Shown one piece after another: positions 52,903-63,169 of a stretch of 64,000 nucleotides of DNA (position 1 is the stretch's first letter; each line of letters opens with the position of its first letter). This DNA is from an uncultured Sutterella sp. Its GTDB lineage: Bacteria; Pseudomonadota; Gammaproteobacteria; Burkholderiales; Burkholderiaceae_F. The stretch is taken from assembly GCA_949287305.1 (NCBI GenBank), contig CASEFX010000034.1, positions 372,001 through 436,000 of the forward strand, read 5' to 3'. A program made the translations under genes and the position numbers. The notes under the pieces are model-generated. The model was given only the letters and a program-made list of their open reading frames with translations. It made no database searches and was not told the origin of the DNA.

Positions 52903-54333
52903 TTACTTGGCGTTGCGTTCGGCAATGATGCCTTCCCAACGGGTCACCTGCTTGCGAACCTGTTCGGGCGCGGTGCCGCCGAGGTGGTTACGGGCCTTGA
53001 CGGAGCCTTCAAGCTTGAGGACTTCGTAGACGTCCTCACCGATTTCCTTCGAGAAGCTCTGCAGAACGTCGAGCGGAAGTTCTTCCAGACCGCAGTTGCG
53101 GTTGGCGGCTTCGCGGACCGTCTGACCGACGATGTCGTGGGCCGTACGGAAGGGAACACCGTGACGAACGAGATAGTCGGCAAGGTCGGTCGCGGTGGGG
53201 AAGCCCGCCTGGCAGGCCTGGAGCATCATGTCGGCGCGCGGTTCAACGCCCGCCATCATGTCGCAGAAGGCTCGAAGCGTATCCTTCACCGTGTCGATCG
53301 TGTCGAAGACCGGTTCCTTGTCTTCTTGGAAGTCCTTGTTGTAGGCAAGGGGCGTGCCCTTCATGAGCGTGAGCATCGCAATGAGGTCGCCGTAGACGCG
53401 GCCCGACTTGCCGCGGGCGGTTTCCGGAACGTCCGGGTTCTTCTTCTGCGGCATGATGGAACTCCCCGTCGTGAAGCGGTCCGGCAACTTGATGAAGGAG
53501 AAGCGCTGGCTCATCCAGGTGACGAGTTCTTCCGAAAGACGCGAGATGTGCATCATCAGAACCGACGAGGCGGCGCAGAATTCGATCGCGAAGTCGCGGT
53601 CGGAAACGGCGTCGAGCGAATTCTGAGCGACGGCTTCAAAGCCGAGGAGCTCGGCCGTGTATTCGCGGTCGATCGGATAGGTGGTGCCGGCGAGAGCGGC
53701 GGCGCCCAGAGGGCTGCGGTTGACGCGGCGGCGCACGTCGAGGAAGCGTTCGCGGTCACGTTCGAACATTTCGACGTAGGCGAGCATGTGGTGACCGAAG
53801 GTCACGGGCTGGGCGACCTGCATGTGGGTGAAGCCCGGCATGATGATGTCGTTGCCGCGCTTGGCCTGCGCAACGAGCACTTCCTGGAGGTGTTCGATGC
53901 GGGAGACGATCGTGTCGATTTCTCCGCGCAGATAGAGGCGGATGTCCGTCGCGACCTGGTCGTTGCGCGAGCGGCCCGTATGGAGGCGCTTGCCGGCGTC
54001 GCCGATCAAAGCGGTAAGGCGGGCTTCGATGTTGAGGTGCACGTCTTCGAGTTCAAGCTGCCACTCAAAGACGCCCTTTTCGATTTCTTCCTTGATCTGC
54101 GCCATGCCGCGGCGGATGTCTTCGAGATCCTTTTCGGAAATCACGCCGATCTTCTGGAGCATCGCGGCGTGGGCGAGCGAACCCTGAATGTCAGCCAGAG
54201 CCATGCGCTTGTCAAAATCCACGCTGGCGGTGTAGCGGAGAACGAAGGTGTCGACGGGTTCCGAGAAGCGGCCGGACCAGGCCTTCTTCTTGGCGTGCAA
54301 CGGGTCGTTCGAAAAATCTTCTTCAAAGCTCAT
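52903..54333 (-). CDS. argH: Argininosuccinate lyase
   Basis: ArgH cleaves argininosuccinate into arginine and fumarate. The 476-residue protein carries the fumarase/aspartase-superfamily signature [15 protein letters not shown] near 300 and [16 protein letters not shown] near 125. ATG 54333 ([21 protein letters not shown]) is chosen; the longer frame reads through tRNA genes. No other arginine genes are adjacent. Confidence 0.96.
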   Translation of the reverse strand: MSFEEDFSNDPLHAKKKAWSGRFSEPVDTFVLRYTASVDFDKRMALADIQGSLAHAAMLQKIGVISEKDLEDIRRGMAQIKEEIEKGVFEWQLELEDVHLNIEARLTALIGDAGKRLHTGRSRNDQVATDIRLYLRGEIDTIVSRIEHLQEVLVAQAKRGNDIIMPGFTHMQVAQPVTFGHHMLAYVEMFERDRERFLDVRRRVNRSPLGAAALAGTTYPIDREYTAELLGFEAVAQNSLDAVSDRDFAIEFCAASSVLMMHISRLSEELVTWMSQRFSFIKLPDRFTTGSSIMPQKKNPDVPETARGKSGRVYGDLIAMLTLMKGTPLAYNKDFQEDKEPVFDTIDTVKDTLRAFCDMMAGVEPRADMMLQACQAGFPTATDLADYLVRHGVPFRTAHDIVGQTVREAANRNCGLEELPLDVLQSFSKEIGEDVYEVLKLEGSVKARNHLGGTAPEQVRKQVTRWEGIIAERNAK

Positions 54334-54500
54334 AGCGGTTCCTTTTGTTTGGGGGGAGGGATGACTTGAGTCGCGCGTTATTGTATCGGAACGCTTGCGT
54401 CCGGGCGAAGAAATTCCACACAGTGGACTTTCTGCCGACGCCGAATGTTTGCAAAACGTTTCAAAATGCAACCTCTCGCGAGCGACTTGGGTACCACGCC

Positions 54501-54506
54501 TATAAT
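54501..54506 (+). promoter_or_regulatory. -10 box of the tRNA-Pro/Arg/His cluster
   Basis: A perfect TATAAT ends 9 bases before tRNA-Pro. No convincing -35 is visible at standard distance. Confidence 0.55.
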
Positions 54507-54515
54507 GCACCCTTT

Positions 54516-54592
54516 CGGGGTGTAGCGCAGTCTGGTAGCGCGCCTGCTTTGGGAGCAGGATGTCGGGAGTTCGAATCTCTTCACCCCGACCA
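54516..54592 (+). tRNA. tRNA-Pro (anticodon TGG)
   Basis: Acceptor CGGGGTG pairs with CACCCCG; the anticodon stem-loop CCTGC-TTTGGGA-GCAGG gives TGG; the T-arm has GTTCGAAT; CCA is encoded. The first C with discriminator A fits bacterial proline tRNA. Confidence 0.96.
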
Positions 54593-54602
54593 CCGGACAC
54601 GG

Positions 54603-54679
54603 CCGCCCGTAGCTCAGTTGGATAGAGCATCGGCCTTCTAAGCCGGCGGTCGCAGGTTCGATTCCTGCCGGGCGGGCCA
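54603..54679 (+). tRNA. tRNA-Arg (anticodon TCT)
   Basis: Acceptor CCGCCCG pairs with CGGGCGG; anticodon loop CTTCTAA gives TCT for AGA/AGG codons; D-arm TAGCTCAGTTGGATAGAGCA; discriminator G and encoded CCA, as in enterobacterial argU. Confidence 0.95.
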
Positions 54680-54691
54680 AAAAATTCGGAT

Positions 54692-54768
54692 GGTGCGAAT
54701 AGCTCAGTTGGTAGAGTCCCGGATTGTGATTCCGGTTGTCGTGGGTTCGAGTCCCATTTCGCACCCCA
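54692..54768 (+). tRNA. tRNA-His (anticodon GTG)
   Basis: The extra G(-1) at 54692 faces C73. Acceptor GTGCGAA pairs with TTCGCAC; anticodon loop TTGTGAT gives GTG; CCA is encoded. It ends the three-tRNA cluster. Confidence 0.96.
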
Positions 54769-54777
54769 CCAAAACAA

Positions 54778-54818
54778 AAGCTCGCGTTGCTTTTCTTCGG
54801 CAACGCGAGCTTTTTTTT
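54778..54818 (+). terminator. Terminator of the tRNA cluster
   Basis: AAAGCTCGCGTTGC and GCAACGCGAGCTTT form a 14-bp stem followed by a run of T. The A-tract on the left means it could also serve the minus-strand gene approaching from the right. Confidence 0.9.
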
Positions 54819-54841
54819 CTATTCAACGATCCGACAGCTGA

Positions 54842-55141
54842 TCAAACCTTGGCGTAGAGCTTCGTGAAGGAAGCGTACTGCGAGGTCGCGGCCTCATCCG
54901 CGGGCACATAAAAAGCCGTGCCGACTTCCAAGCCAAGAATGTCGCTCACGGCGAAATAACGAAGCTTCGGGCAGACGCCGGAATTTGAGCCGCCTTCGGT
55001 CTGGTAGGCGAGCATCTTGAGTTCGTTGGTCGTCGTCATGCCGATGGCATAGGGAGAAACGACGCGGTCGAATCCGTGATAGCCGAAGTTGAGCGTGCGG
55101 TGACCTTCAATGGCCTCCACGATCGTGTCCACCGTAGTCAT
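54842..55141 (-). CDS. Small WYL-like protein of unknown function
   Basis: The 99-residue protein starts MTTVDTIVEAIEGHRTLNF with GAGGAG upstream; the longer frame to 55210 is unlikely. Its body (YHGFDRVVSPYAIGMTTTNELKMLAYQ, quoted in family style as DG-rVVsPyaiG) resembles a stand-alone WYL-type ligand-sensing fold, without any helix-turn-helix. A single Cys (SGVCPKLRYF) is present. The function is unknown. It is isolated between the tRNA cluster and valS. Confidence 0.6.
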   Translation of the reverse strand: MTTVDTIVEAIEGHRTLNFGYHGFDRVVSPYAIGMTTTNELKMLAYQTEGGSNSGVCPKLRYFAVSDILGLEVGTAFYVPADEAATSQYASFTKLYAKV

Positions 55142-55308
55142 GATGTTTGACTCCTCTAAAGGCGCCGCGAAGGAAGAATCGTTCGCGACGGGTTTTGGTT
55201 GTTGGTTCACTTTCCATTATGGCAAGACGAAGGCGAATGCGGCCGACGCGTTCGAAAAAGCCCGCTTTTTGCCAAAACTTTCTCCTTTGGGGATTGCTCT
55301 GGATCATG

Positions 55309-55342
55309 AAAAGACCCTCCCCATCGGATGACGGAGAGGGCC
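55309..55342 (-). terminator. Terminator of valS
   Basis: On the minus strand GGCCCTCTCC pairs with GGGGAGGGTC (two G-U), then TTTTC. Confidence 0.75.
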
Positions 55343-55386
55343 AATGAAGAGATTTCGTCTAGTCCCCGAACGGGGAGAACCGACGC

Positions 55387-58224
55387 TTAGGCTTCAGGAA
55401 GTCGCGAGAGCTGTTCGCGCACCTTGGCGAGAAGATCCGTGAAGTCGGCGAGACGCTTCTTTTCCTGATCCACCACGGCCTGCGGGGCACGGGAGACGAA
55501 ACGTTCGTTGGCGAGCTTCGCTTCGCACTTCTTGATTTCGCCTTCGACACGTTCGACTTCCTTCGTCAGACGAAGGCGTTCGGCGTCGACGTCGATTTCG
55601 ACCTTAAGCATGAGCTTGAAGTCGCCCACGATCGCAACGGGCGCGATCGAACCCTTCGCTGCGGAGGAGAGGTCGTCGACATGTTCGACGGCCTCAAGAC
55701 GCGCGAGTGCCTGCAGATAAGGCGCAGCTTCGGCAGCCGTCGCCGCGTCGCCTTCGATCAGAAGCGGAACGCGAACAGAAGGAGAGAGCTTCATTTCGCC
55801 GCGCAGATTGCGCACCGCGTCGATCATGTCCTTGACGAGCTTCATCTTCCTTTCGGCGGCTTCGCAGACGTTGTCCGCCGCCTTCGGGTAGGCCTGAATC
55901 ATGACGGAGGTTTCTTCGTCGGCCGCACGCGTGCCGGCGACCAACGAAACCTTCTGCCAAAGCTCTTCCGTAATGAAGGGGATGATCGGGTGGGCAAGAC
56001 GCAGCACCGTTTCGAGCACTGTCACGAGGGTGTGACGCGTAGCCCTGCAGGCGGCCTCATCGCCCTTCAGCTGCACCTTGGCGAGTTCCAGGTACCAGTC
56101 GCAGTATTCGTTCCAGACGAAGGAATAAATGGCGTTCGCAGCATTGTCGAGACGATAGTCGGTGAAGGCTTCGCGAACCGTACGGATCGTGCGGTCGAGT
56201 TCGCCCAGAATCCAACGGTCGACAAAGGAGAAGCTCATCGGGCTCGAGGCGGTTTCACCCACGCCGCAGTCCTTGCCTTCGACGTTCATCAACACGAAGC
56301 GCGTGGCGTTCCAGAGCTTGTTGCAGAAGTTGCGGTAGCCTTCGGCGCGCTTCAGGTCAAAGTTCACGTTGCGGCCAAGCGTTGCGTAGGCCGCCATCGT
56401 AAAGCGTAGCGCGTCCGCTCCGTGCGCTGCAATGCCGTTGGGATAGTGTTCGCGAAGCTTCTTTTCGACGTACGGCGCCTTTTCCGGCTGACGAAGCCCC
56501 ATCGTGTTTTTCTTGATGAGGTTTTCGAGGTCGATCCCCTGAATGATGTCGAGCGGGTCGAGGGTGTTGCCCTCGCTCTTGGACATCTTCTTCCCTTCGG
56601 CGTCGCGCACGAGACCGTGGATGTAAACGTTCTTGAAGGGAACGCGGCCTGTGAAGTGACGCGTCATCATCACCATGCGGGCGACCCAGAAGAAAATGAT
56701 GTCGTAGCCCGTCACGAGCACGGTACTCGGCAGGTACAGGTCGTACATGTCCTTTTCGACGCCTTCGGGATTGGGCCAACCCAGGGTCGAGAAGGGAACC
56801 ATGGCGGAGGAATACCAGGTGTCGAGTACGTCTTCGTCGCGCGTAAGCTTCACGCCGGCACCCGCCTTCTGCTGGGCTTCGGCTTCGTTGTGCGCCACGT
56901 AGACATTGCCGGCTTCGTCGTACCAGGCCGGAATCTGATGGCCCCACCAGAGCTGACGCGAAATGCACCAGTCCTGAATGTTTTCGAGCCACTGACGGTA
57001 AACCCCCTGCCATTCCTTTGGAAAGATGTTGACTTCACCCGATTCGACGGCTTCGAGACCCACTTCGGCGATAGACTTGCCCGGATAGAGCGTGCCTTCG
57101 GGCGCGGGCTTGCTCATCGCCATGAACCACTGGTCCGAGAGCATCGGTTCGACCACTTCGCCGGTGCGCGTGACGATCGGCACCATGTGCTTGTGCTTCT
57201 TGATCCCGACGAGAAGACCCTGAGCTTTCAGATCGGCGAGCGCCGCTTCGCGGCATTCGTAGCGGTCCATGCCGCGGTACTTTTCGGGGACGTTGTCATT
57301 CATGCGGGCGGTCTTCGTGAGAACGTTCAGCATGGCGAGGTTGTGACGACGGCCGACTTCAAAGTCGTTGAAGTCGTGCGCCGGCGTGATCTTCACGCAG
57401 CCCGAACCGAATTCGCGGTCGACGTATTCGTCGGCGATCACGGGAATTTCACGGTCGGTGAGCGGAAGCTTCAGCGTTTTTCCGATCAGGTGCTGGTAAC
57501 GTTCGTCTTCCGGATGAACGGCGACGGCTTGGTCGCCAAAGAGCGTTTCCGGACGCGTCGTCGCCACGACGACGCCTTCGGAGCCGTCGGCGCCGGGATA
57601 GCGGATTTCCCAGAGGAAACCTTCCTCTTCCTTGTTTTCCACTTCCAAATCCGACACGGCCGACTGGAGTTTGCAGTCCCAGTTCACGAGACGAGTGCCG
57701 CGGTAGATGAGACCTTCTTCGTAGAGCTGCACGAAGGTGTCGACGACGACCTTGGATAGCTTTTCATTCATCGTGAAGTAGGTGTTCTCCCAGTCGACGC
57801 TGTCGCCCAAGCGACGCATCTGCGAGAGAATGGTGCCGCCAGAGAACTTCTGCCACTCCCAGATCTTCTCGAGGAAGGCTTCACGACCGATGTCGCGCTT
57901 GTCGATGCCCTGCGCTTCGAGCTTGCGTTCCACCACGATCTGCGTCGCGATGCCCGCATGGTCGGTGCCGGGAATCCAAACGGTGCTGTAGCCGTCCATG
58001 CGGTGAAAACGCGTAAGCGTGTCCATCACCGTCTGATTGAAGGCGTGTCCCATGTGAAGAATCCCCGTGATGTTGGGCGGGGGAAGCTGGATGGCAAAGC
58101 CCGGCTTCGACGTGTCGGTGCCGGCGCGGAAATACCCGCGCTCTTCCCAAATCGGGTACCAACGCGCTTCGATGTCGGTGGGCTCGAAGCTCTTGGCGAG
58201 TTCTTGATCTTTGGACTGCGTCAT
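55387..58224 (-). CDS. valS: Valyl-tRNA synthetase
   Basis: ValS charges tRNA-Val and edits threonine. The 945-residue protein has the class [14 protein letters not shown] near 48-60 (HIGH as HMGH), the editing domain in the middle, [14 protein letters not shown] near 555-568, and a C-terminal coiled-coil arm. Start ATG 58224 ([20 protein letters not shown]) is preferred to an upstream in-frame start. Its own Shine-Dalgarno sequence is weak. It is last in the pepA-holC-unknown-valS run. Confidence 0.96.
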   Translation of the reverse strand: MTQSKDQELAKSFEPTDIEARWYPIWEERGYFRAGTDTSKPGFAIQLPPPNITGILHMGHAFNQTVMDTLTRFHRMDGYSTVWIPGTDHAGIATQIVVERKLEAQGIDKRDIGREAFLEKIWEWQKFSGGTILSQMRRLGDSVDWENTYFTMNEKLSKVVVDTFVQLYEEGLIYRGTRLVNWDCKLQSAVSDLEVENKEEEGFLWEIRYPGADGSEGVVVATTRPETLFGDQAVAVHPEDERYQHLIGKTLKLPLTDREIPVIADEYVDREFGSGCVKITPAHDFNDFEVGRRHNLAMLNVLTKTARMNDNVPEKYRGMDRYECREAALADLKAQGLLVGIKKHKHMVPIVTRTGEVVEPMLSDQWFMAMSKPAPEGTLYPGKSIAEVGLEAVESGEVNIFPKEWQGVYRQWLENIQDWCISRQLWWGHQIPAWYDEAGNVYVAHNEAEAQQKAGAGVKLTRDEDVLDTWYSSAMVPFSTLGWPNPEGVEKDMYDLYLPSTVLVTGYDIIFFWVARMVMMTRHFTGRVPFKNVYIHGLVRDAEGKKMSKSEGNTLDPLDIIQGIDLENLIKKNTMGLRQPEKAPYVEKKLREHYPNGIAAHGADALRFTMAAYATLGRNVNFDLKRAEGYRNFCNKLWNATRFVLMNVEGKDCGVGETASSPMSFSFVDRWILGELDRTIRTVREAFTDYRLDNAANAIYSFVWNEYCDWYLELAKVQLKGDEAACRATRHTLVTVLETVLRLAHPIIPFITEELWQKVSLVAGTRAADEETSVMIQAYPKAADNVCEAAERKMKLVKDMIDAVRNLRGEMKLSPSVRVPLLIEGDAATAAEAAPYLQALARLEAVEHVDDLSSAAKGSIAPVAIVGDFKLMLKVEIDVDAERLRLTKEVERVEGEIKKCEAKLANERFVSRAPQAVVDQEKKRLADFTDLLAKVREQLSRLPEA

Positions 58225-58330
58225 GATCGGAAGATTGAGTAGGTAATGTTTGGAAATGAGAACGGCACGCCCCGCGAACAAGTGGGCGTGCCGTGGGTTT
58301 TCGTATTTTCGCACGAAAAAAACGTGAACG

Positions 58331-58753
58331 TTACTGAGAAGCCTCTCCTTTGCGCATGAGGGCGCGCGAGAGAATTTCGGCGCGCAGTTCCCGCTCGAGG
58401 GCCTGACGAACCATGGGCTGAATCGACCGGTCCAGATCGGAGCGAACCCGCATGAGCGCGTTGTGAAGCGTCATTTCGAGCGTTTGCGAGAGTGCATCGC
58501 GGATGCTTTTCTCGAGAACGGGCGTGAGGTGGTCGCAAAGAGCGGCGATCTCTTCTTCCGTGAGCAAGCGGTTTTCCTCCGTGGCGACGGAGTCGTCGAC
58601 AGCAGGTTTGTCGACGGGAGCGTCGGAAGCGGGTTCCGGTTTCTCTTCAGCGGATTTGACGCTCGCAAGCTCGTTCACTTCACGCCAGGTGAGCGGAATG
58701 CGTTCCTCGAGCGGTAGGACGCTCGGGGCCATGACGGGTTCTTTGCGTTCCAT
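58331..58753 (-). CDS. Uncharacterised acidic/helical protein between holC and valS
   Basis: The 140-residue protein is not recognised. It has an N-terminal [21 protein letters not shown], a low-complexity Glu/Pro/Ala/Asp section (about 35-60), and a helical C-terminal half ([20 protein letters not shown]; then [20 protein letters not shown]) with amphipathic pattern. GAGGAAC lies 5 bases before the ATG, supporting real translation. It sits 30 bases after holC and 106 bases before valS in the same direction; Burkholderiales often carry an uncharacterised gene here. Confidence 0.7.
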   Translation of the reverse strand: MERKEPVMAPSVLPLEERIPLTWREVNELASVKSAEEKPEPASDAPVDKPAVDDSVATEENRLLTEEEIAALCDHLTPVLEKSIRDALSQTLEMTLHNALMRVRSDLDRSIQPMVRQALERELRAEILSRALMRKGEASQ

Positions 58754-58783
58754 GAAAGTTCCTCAAAGTGTGGCGACGGTCGG

Positions 58784-59221
58784 TCACTGCCGACGGTCGT
58801 AGGCGGCGAGCTCGACGCCCGCTGCCTTGTAGGCGCGGTAGCGGGCACGGGATGCCTGCAGTTCGTCGGGTTTCGTACTCACGACGTCGATGATGCGCGG
58901 AAAGCGCTCGAACGCGGTCTGCCATTCGGGCGGCAGGGCGTCGTCAAGAAGAAGCAGTACGTCGCCTTCGAGTTCTTCCAGACGCGTGGAAAGCAAGATG
59001 GGCGTGTCGGGTGCCAAACGGTGTCCGGGAGCAACATGCGGCAGGAAAGCGAGGTCGCTGTAACTCCATAGAAGTGCGTCCAGCCTTCCGAGACGATTTG
59101 CGTCGGACGTCCACACCGCAAGCCGAAGCTTGCGGTGAAGGACCGTCTTCGCGACGGCGCAGGCGTAGCGCAAACGGTCGGGGACGTTGAAGTGAAAGTC
59201 GACTTTCTGCATGACGGCCAT
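58784..59221 (-). CDS. holC: DNA polymerase III subunit chi
   Basis: HolC links the clamp loader to single-strand binding protein. The 145-residue protein (MAVMQKVDFHFNVPDRLRYAC) shows family segments WTSDANRLGRLDALLWSYSD and FLPHVAPG, with ERFPRIIDVVS near the end. ATG 59221 overlaps the pepA stop as TAATG; ATG 59212 is the other option. The pepA-holC-valS order is conserved in proteobacteria. Confidence 0.92.
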   Translation of the reverse strand: MAVMQKVDFHFNVPDRLRYACAVAKTVLHRKLRLAVWTSDANRLGRLDALLWSYSDLAFLPHVAPGHRLAPDTPILLSTRLEELEGDVLLLLDDALPPEWQTAFERFPRIIDVVSTKPDELQASRARYRAYKAAGVELAAYDRRQ

Positions 59222-60708
59222 TATACTGAGGCGGTTTCTGCATCCTTCTTCGATTCGGCAAAAGCCCGCAGAAATTCCACGAGCAGCGCAACGGGGCGCC
59301 CCGTCGACGCATGGTCTTTGCCGCTTGTATTGGCCGTGCCGGCGATGTCGAGATGCGCCCAAGGGGTTCCTTCTACAAATGTCTCCAAGAAGGCTGCCGC
59401 GGTCGAGGCGCCCGCTCCGCGAACGGCAGAGACGTTGACGAGATCGGCGTAGGAAGACTGCATGAGTTCGGTGTAGTCCGAATGCAGAGGCATCCGCCAG
59501 GCCAAGTCACCGGTCTTCTTGCCCGCATTGAGAAGCTTTTCGGCCAGATCGTCGCGATTGGAGAAGAGTCCCGTGTAGGTGCTCCCCAGAGCCACCACGC
59601 AGGCGCCCGTGAGCGTCGCGACGTCGATGATGAGTTGCGGCTTGTGTTCGAGCGCCTTGGTAAGGCCGTCCGCGAGAATGAGGCGGCCTTCGGCGTCCGT
59701 GTTCTGCACTTCCACCGTTCGACCGGAATAGGTCGTGAGGATGTCGCCCGGTTTCAGAGCCGTGCCGGACGGCAGATTTTCGCAGGCCGGCGCGATCGCG
59801 ACGAGGTTGATGGGCAAAGAAAGATCCGCAACGGCTTGTACGACCGCGAGTACGGAGGCGGCTCCGGACATGTCGTAAATCATGTCTCCCATCTTCGCGG
59901 CGGGCTTGAGCGAAATGCCGCCGGCATCAAAGGTGATTCCCTTCCCAACAAGAACAACCGGGGATTCGCCGCAGGAGGCGCCGTCGTAGCGAAGCTCAAT
60001 CATTGCGGGCGGTACGGCGCTCCCTTGGGCTACGCCCAACAGACCGCCCATGCCGAGCGCTTCGAGCTCGGATTTCTCGAGAATCGTCACGGAGACTTTG
60101 TCGCGAGCAGTTCCGATTTCACGGGCCGCATCACTGAGAAAAGCTGGCGTGCAGAGATTTGCCGGGGTGTCGGCCAGACGGCACATCTCGACGATGGCCG
60201 CGCCGATTGCGGCTCCCTCGGCGAGGGCTTTCGATTCGTCCGTGTCGGAGAGCCAAAGCACTTCCGGACACTGCGGCGTTTCGAAGTCCTTCTTGTAATT
60301 CACTTTGGGTGCCAGAGCGCGAACGACGTTCTGGGCAAACAGTCGAGCTCCCTCGTCTCGATTGTCTCCAAACCAGTCGAAGGCTCCGAAAAGCAGGGAC
60401 GGCATCTTGCGAAGTTTCGCCACGGTGGTGCGTACCAACGCACCGATGCCTTCGGGTGTACGCTCGGAACGATTTCCAAGATGAAGAAGAACCAATCCAA
60501 CGGGCCACTCACTGCAGGGAGGAACCGTAAGCAGCTCTCCTTTCTGAGAGGGAAAGAGTCCGGACGAGCGCAAGGATTCAATGAGAGGCGCAGACCAGGC
60601 ATCGGCAGCGGCCTGCGTCGGCAGAAGGGAGTCGCCGTCCTTCCAAAAGCCAAGAACGGGAAGACTTTCCGCCTTCATGGCGGTGATTTGAACGGGAGCG
60701 AAAGACAT
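59221..60708 (-). CDS. pepA: Leucyl (cytosol) aminopeptidase PepA
   Basis: PepA removes N-terminal amino acids using two metal ions, and in E. coli also acts as a DNA-binding accessory protein. The 495-residue protein has LVGKGITFDAGGISLKP (metal Lys/Asp near 265) and the signature NTDAEGRLILADGL near 345. ATG 60708 (MSFAPVQITAM) is chosen over an upstream in-frame start. A minus-strand TACAAT at 60740-60745 may be its -10 box. It heads the pepA-holC-unknown-valS operon. Confidence 0.95.
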   Translation of the reverse strand: MSFAPVQITAMKAESLPVLGFWKDGDSLLPTQAAADAWSAPLIESLRSSGLFPSQKGELLTVPPCSEWPVGLVLLHLGNRSERTPEGIGALVRTTVAKLRKMPSLLFGAFDWFGDNRDEGARLFAQNVVRALAPKVNYKKDFETPQCPEVLWLSDTDESKALAEGAAIGAAIVEMCRLADTPANLCTPAFLSDAAREIGTARDKVSVTILEKSELEALGMGGLLGVAQGSAVPPAMIELRYDGASCGESPVVLVGKGITFDAGGISLKPAAKMGDMIYDMSGAASVLAVVQAVADLSLPINLVAIAPACENLPSGTALKPGDILTTYSGRTVEVQNTDAEGRLILADGLTKALEHKPQLIIDVATLTGACVVALGSTYTGLFSNRDDLAEKLLNAGKKTGDLAWRMPLHSDYTELMQSSYADLVNVSAVRGAGASTAAAFLETFVEGTPWAHLDIAGTANTSGKDHASTGRPVALLVEFLRAFAESKKDAETASV

Positions 60709-60780
60709 GAGATTTCTTCTCCAAAACAGGTTGACGATCATTGTACCCGTGCCGGAGCTAAACTTTTTTTATCCGAACCC

Positions 60781-60809
60781 TTGCTTTTTCCGAAAAGTTC
60801 AGGCATACT
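60781..60809 (+). promoter_or_regulatory. Putative promoter of tRNA-Ala
   Basis: TTGCTT (60781-60786), 17 bases, CATACT (60804-60809). Match to consensus is partial. Confidence 0.4.
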
Positions 60810-60856
60810 TCGTCTCCTACAGTTTGACGAAGACGCAAGTCTTCGATCCTCGGTGT

Positions 60857-60932
60857 GGGGGGGTAGCTCAGCTGGGAGAGCGCTGCGTTCGCAATGCAGA
60901 GGTCGGGAGTTCGATCCTCCTCCTCTCCACCA
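60857..60932 (+). tRNA. tRNA-Ala (anticodon CGC)
   Basis: Acceptor GGGGGGG pairs with CCTCTCC with G3-U70, the identity element of alanine tRNA, and a second G-U. Anticodon loop TTCGCAA gives CGC; D-arm TAGCTCAGCTGGGAGAGC; encoded CCA. Confidence 0.93.
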
Positions 60933-60941
60933 CAGAATTTC

Positions 60942-60980
60942 AAAGGTCTCGAGAAGTATTTATGCTCGAGACCTTTTTTT
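60942..60980 (+). terminator. Terminator of tRNA-Ala
   Basis: AAAGGTCTCGAG pairs with CTCGAGACCTTT around an 11-base loop, followed by further T. Confidence 0.9.
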
Positions 60981-61098
60981 GTTGTAATTTTGTTGGCGCA
61001 AGTCTGAGTTTCTCGCTATTTTTATGGCCATAAAAAGACTGTTTCGTCAAACCGTACTGGCGCGGTAGCCAACGAAACTTTCCTACATTTCCGCATCT

Positions 61099-63042
61099 AT
61101 GCAACAACCAGAAACACATTCTTATTGGCGTTCTGACATCACAGGCCTGCGAGCGCTTGCCGTGTTGCCCGTTCTCATCTTTCATGCATGGCCCGCTATT
61201 CTCCCTGGCGGTTTTGTGGGGGTTGATGTTTTCTTCGTTATCTCGGGCTATCTCATTTCCGGCATTCTGTTTCGGCAACTGCAACGAACGGGAAGTGTCG
61301 ATTTTGCCGATTTCTACGCTAAACGCATCCGTCGAATTATTCCAAACCTACTCTGTGTACTGCTGTTTACTGTGGTAGTAGGTTGGTTCTTCATGACGCC
61401 GAATGAATATCTAGATCTTGGAAAACAGATTTATTCTAGCACCTTTTTTTATCAAAATTTTAGACTTCTTAAAGAGCTAGGTGACTATTTTGCAAACGAT
61501 GCCTCTCGGGAACCATTATTACATCTTTGGAGTTTGGCGATCGAGGAGCAGTTTTACATCATTTTCCCTCTTCTCTGTGCTTTGGTTTGGAGGTTGCGCG
61601 CAAATATCAAAGCATTGGGTGGCGTAGTGTTTCTTGTAACACTCGTGTCTTTTTGTTACTGTTTGTTGGTGAAAGATCAAGCTTTTCGTTTCTATTTTCC
61701 TCTTACACGTTTTTGGGAATTGGGGGTTGGAATAGTACTTTCGTATGCGCAACATTTTGGATTTTGGCGTCTAGAGGCACAGAGTGTGTTGAAACGAAAC
61801 GTATTTTCGTTCTTTGGGGCAGGCCTTTTGATTATTTCTTTTTTTACTGTTCATGAGCAAAATTTTCCTGGACTTGAAACTCTGTTGCCTACCGTTGGAG
61901 CTTTTCTTATTATTGCTGCTTCTCCTAATGCTTTGTTTAATCGCTTCTTGGCTATACCTCCATTGGTGTTCATCGGCCTTGTTAGCTATTCACTGTATCT
62001 TTGGCACTGGCCGTTGATTGCTTATGCAAATATTATTGAACCGATGCATAAATCGTGGGTGAACGGACTGATGCTAGGGGTAGGATTCGTAATCTCCGTT
62101 TTGGCCTATCGCTTTGTAGAAACGCCTTTCCGTACAGTACGTGTGGCTAAGGTTAAAAAATATGCTGTAGTTGGACTTCTTGTTGGACTTGTTATTGTGA
62201 CAGTGGTGGGACAAGGGGTTCGCCTTGAACATGGGTTTCCAACACGAAACCTTCACCCTGCTCTACAAGAGATTGCTGCCATTCAACTGGATAAGGCAGA
62301 TCCGAAGAATTTTTATTCCACAAATATTGATGGTGCGAATTTGAGGGTGAACGGGAAGAAAAATGAGATTCCTGCTATTTTATTTGTGGGAGACTCTCAT
62401 ATGGCACAATATGTGTATCGCTTAGAAAAACTCGCGACGAAACACGAAATCTCAATTGGACTTCTTATCGGTGGTGGATGTTGGATTGCTCCCGGAAATG
62501 TTTCTGAGAATGAAAGTTGCGATAGAAAAATTAAAGATTTTGAACGATTGCTAAAAAATGAAAATATTAAGCATGTCGTGATCGGACAGAAATGGGGGAG
62601 CTACTTTGGTGAACAGTTTGTTTTGGGTGAGGATGGAAGACCTGTTCGTTTTTGTGAGGGAGAGTGGACGAAAACTCTAAATAATCTTAAATCCTATTTT
62701 ATTGGAAATGGACGTACTCTGCATGTGATTCTAGATGCGCCGTGGGACGAGAGCGAGACTAAAAGTTTTTTTAATCCAGTTCACTATTTTTCACGTTTGC
62801 ATCCTCAGAAAATTGAGTCGATCAAAGTTTCTCTTCCTGCGGATCGTACTTGGTTGATGGGAAATGATGCTGTAAAATCTATTCTAGGTGATGTTGCTAA
62901 AATGGTTGATCCTGTTCTTCAAATTTGTCCAGACGGGCAATGTGATTTGTTACACTATAGAGATGACGATCATTTACGCGCTTCTTATCTTAAGGATAAT
63001 GCGGTTTGGATTGATTCGATTTTTGAGGATGTGTTGAAGTAA
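61099..63042 (+). CDS. OafA/YrhL-type O-acyltransferase with SGNH domain
   Basis: The 647-residue protein starts MQQPETHSYWRSDITGLRAL, the acyltransferase-3 signature (RxxxxLRALAVLxVLxFH with the catalytic-region His near 29), and has about ten to eleven membrane helices to residue 375. A C-terminal SGNH hydrolase-like domain follows, with VGDSHMAQY near 430 and DDDHLRAS near 630 (GDS Ser and DxxH His). Such enzymes O-acetylate O-antigen or other surface glycan. The DNA becomes very AT-rich after about 61380, suggesting acquisition. The stop TAA overlaps the start of a decayed second copy. Confidence 0.9.
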   Translation: MQQPETHSYWRSDITGLRALAVLPVLIFHAWPAILPGGFVGVDVFFVISGYLISGILFRQLQRTGSVDFADFYAKRIRRIIPNLLCVLLFTVVVGWFFMTPNEYLDLGKQIYSSTFFYQNFRLLKELGDYFANDASREPLLHLWSLAIEEQFYIIFPLLCALVWRLRANIKALGGVVFLVTLVSFCYCLLVKDQAFRFYFPLTRFWELGVGIVLSYAQHFGFWRLEAQSVLKRNVFSFFGAGLLIISFFTVHEQNFPGLETLLPTVGAFLIIAASPNALFNRFLAIPPLVFIGLVSYSLYLWHWPLIAYANIIEPMHKSWVNGLMLGVGFVISVLAYRFVETPFRTVRVAKVKKYAVVGLLVGLVIVTVVGQGVRLEHGFPTRNLHPALQEIAAIQLDKADPKNFYSTNIDGANLRVNGKKNEIPAILFVGDSHMAQYVYRLEKLATKHEISIGLLIGGGCWIAPGNVSENESCDRKIKDFERLLKNENIKHVVIGQKWGSYFGEQFVLGEDGRPVRFCEGEWTKTLNNLKSYFIGNGRTLHVILDAPWDESETKSFFNPVHYFSRLHPQKIESIKVSLPADRTWLMGNDAVKSILGDVAKMVDPVLQICPDGQCDLLHYRDDDHLRASYLKDNAVWIDSIFEDVLK

Positions 63043-63165
63043 TGCAACAAAAGGATCAACATTCATATTGGCGTTCTGATGTGACTGGTTACGAGCACTA
63101 GCTGTATTGTAAGTTCTTATCTTTCATGCGTGGCCCACTCTCCTTTCAGGGGGATTTGTGTGTGT
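63042..63165 (+). pseudogene. Remnant of a second acyltransferase-3 gene
   Basis: The DNA repeats the first 120 or so bases of the preceding gene with changes. It encodes MQQKDQHSYWRSDVTG, then a lost base shifts the frame into LRALAVL, a TAA stop replaces the next codon, and VLIFHAWPTLLSGGFV follows. The rest of the gene is missing. Its ATG overlaps the upstream stop as TAATG, so it was once a coupled tandem paralogue. Confidence 0.85.
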
Positions 63166-63169
63166 GGGG

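Noticed and set aside
54378..54803. An open frame antisense through the tRNA-Pro/Arg/His cluster
   Set aside because: It translates tRNA sequence; such frames are a common annotation artefact.
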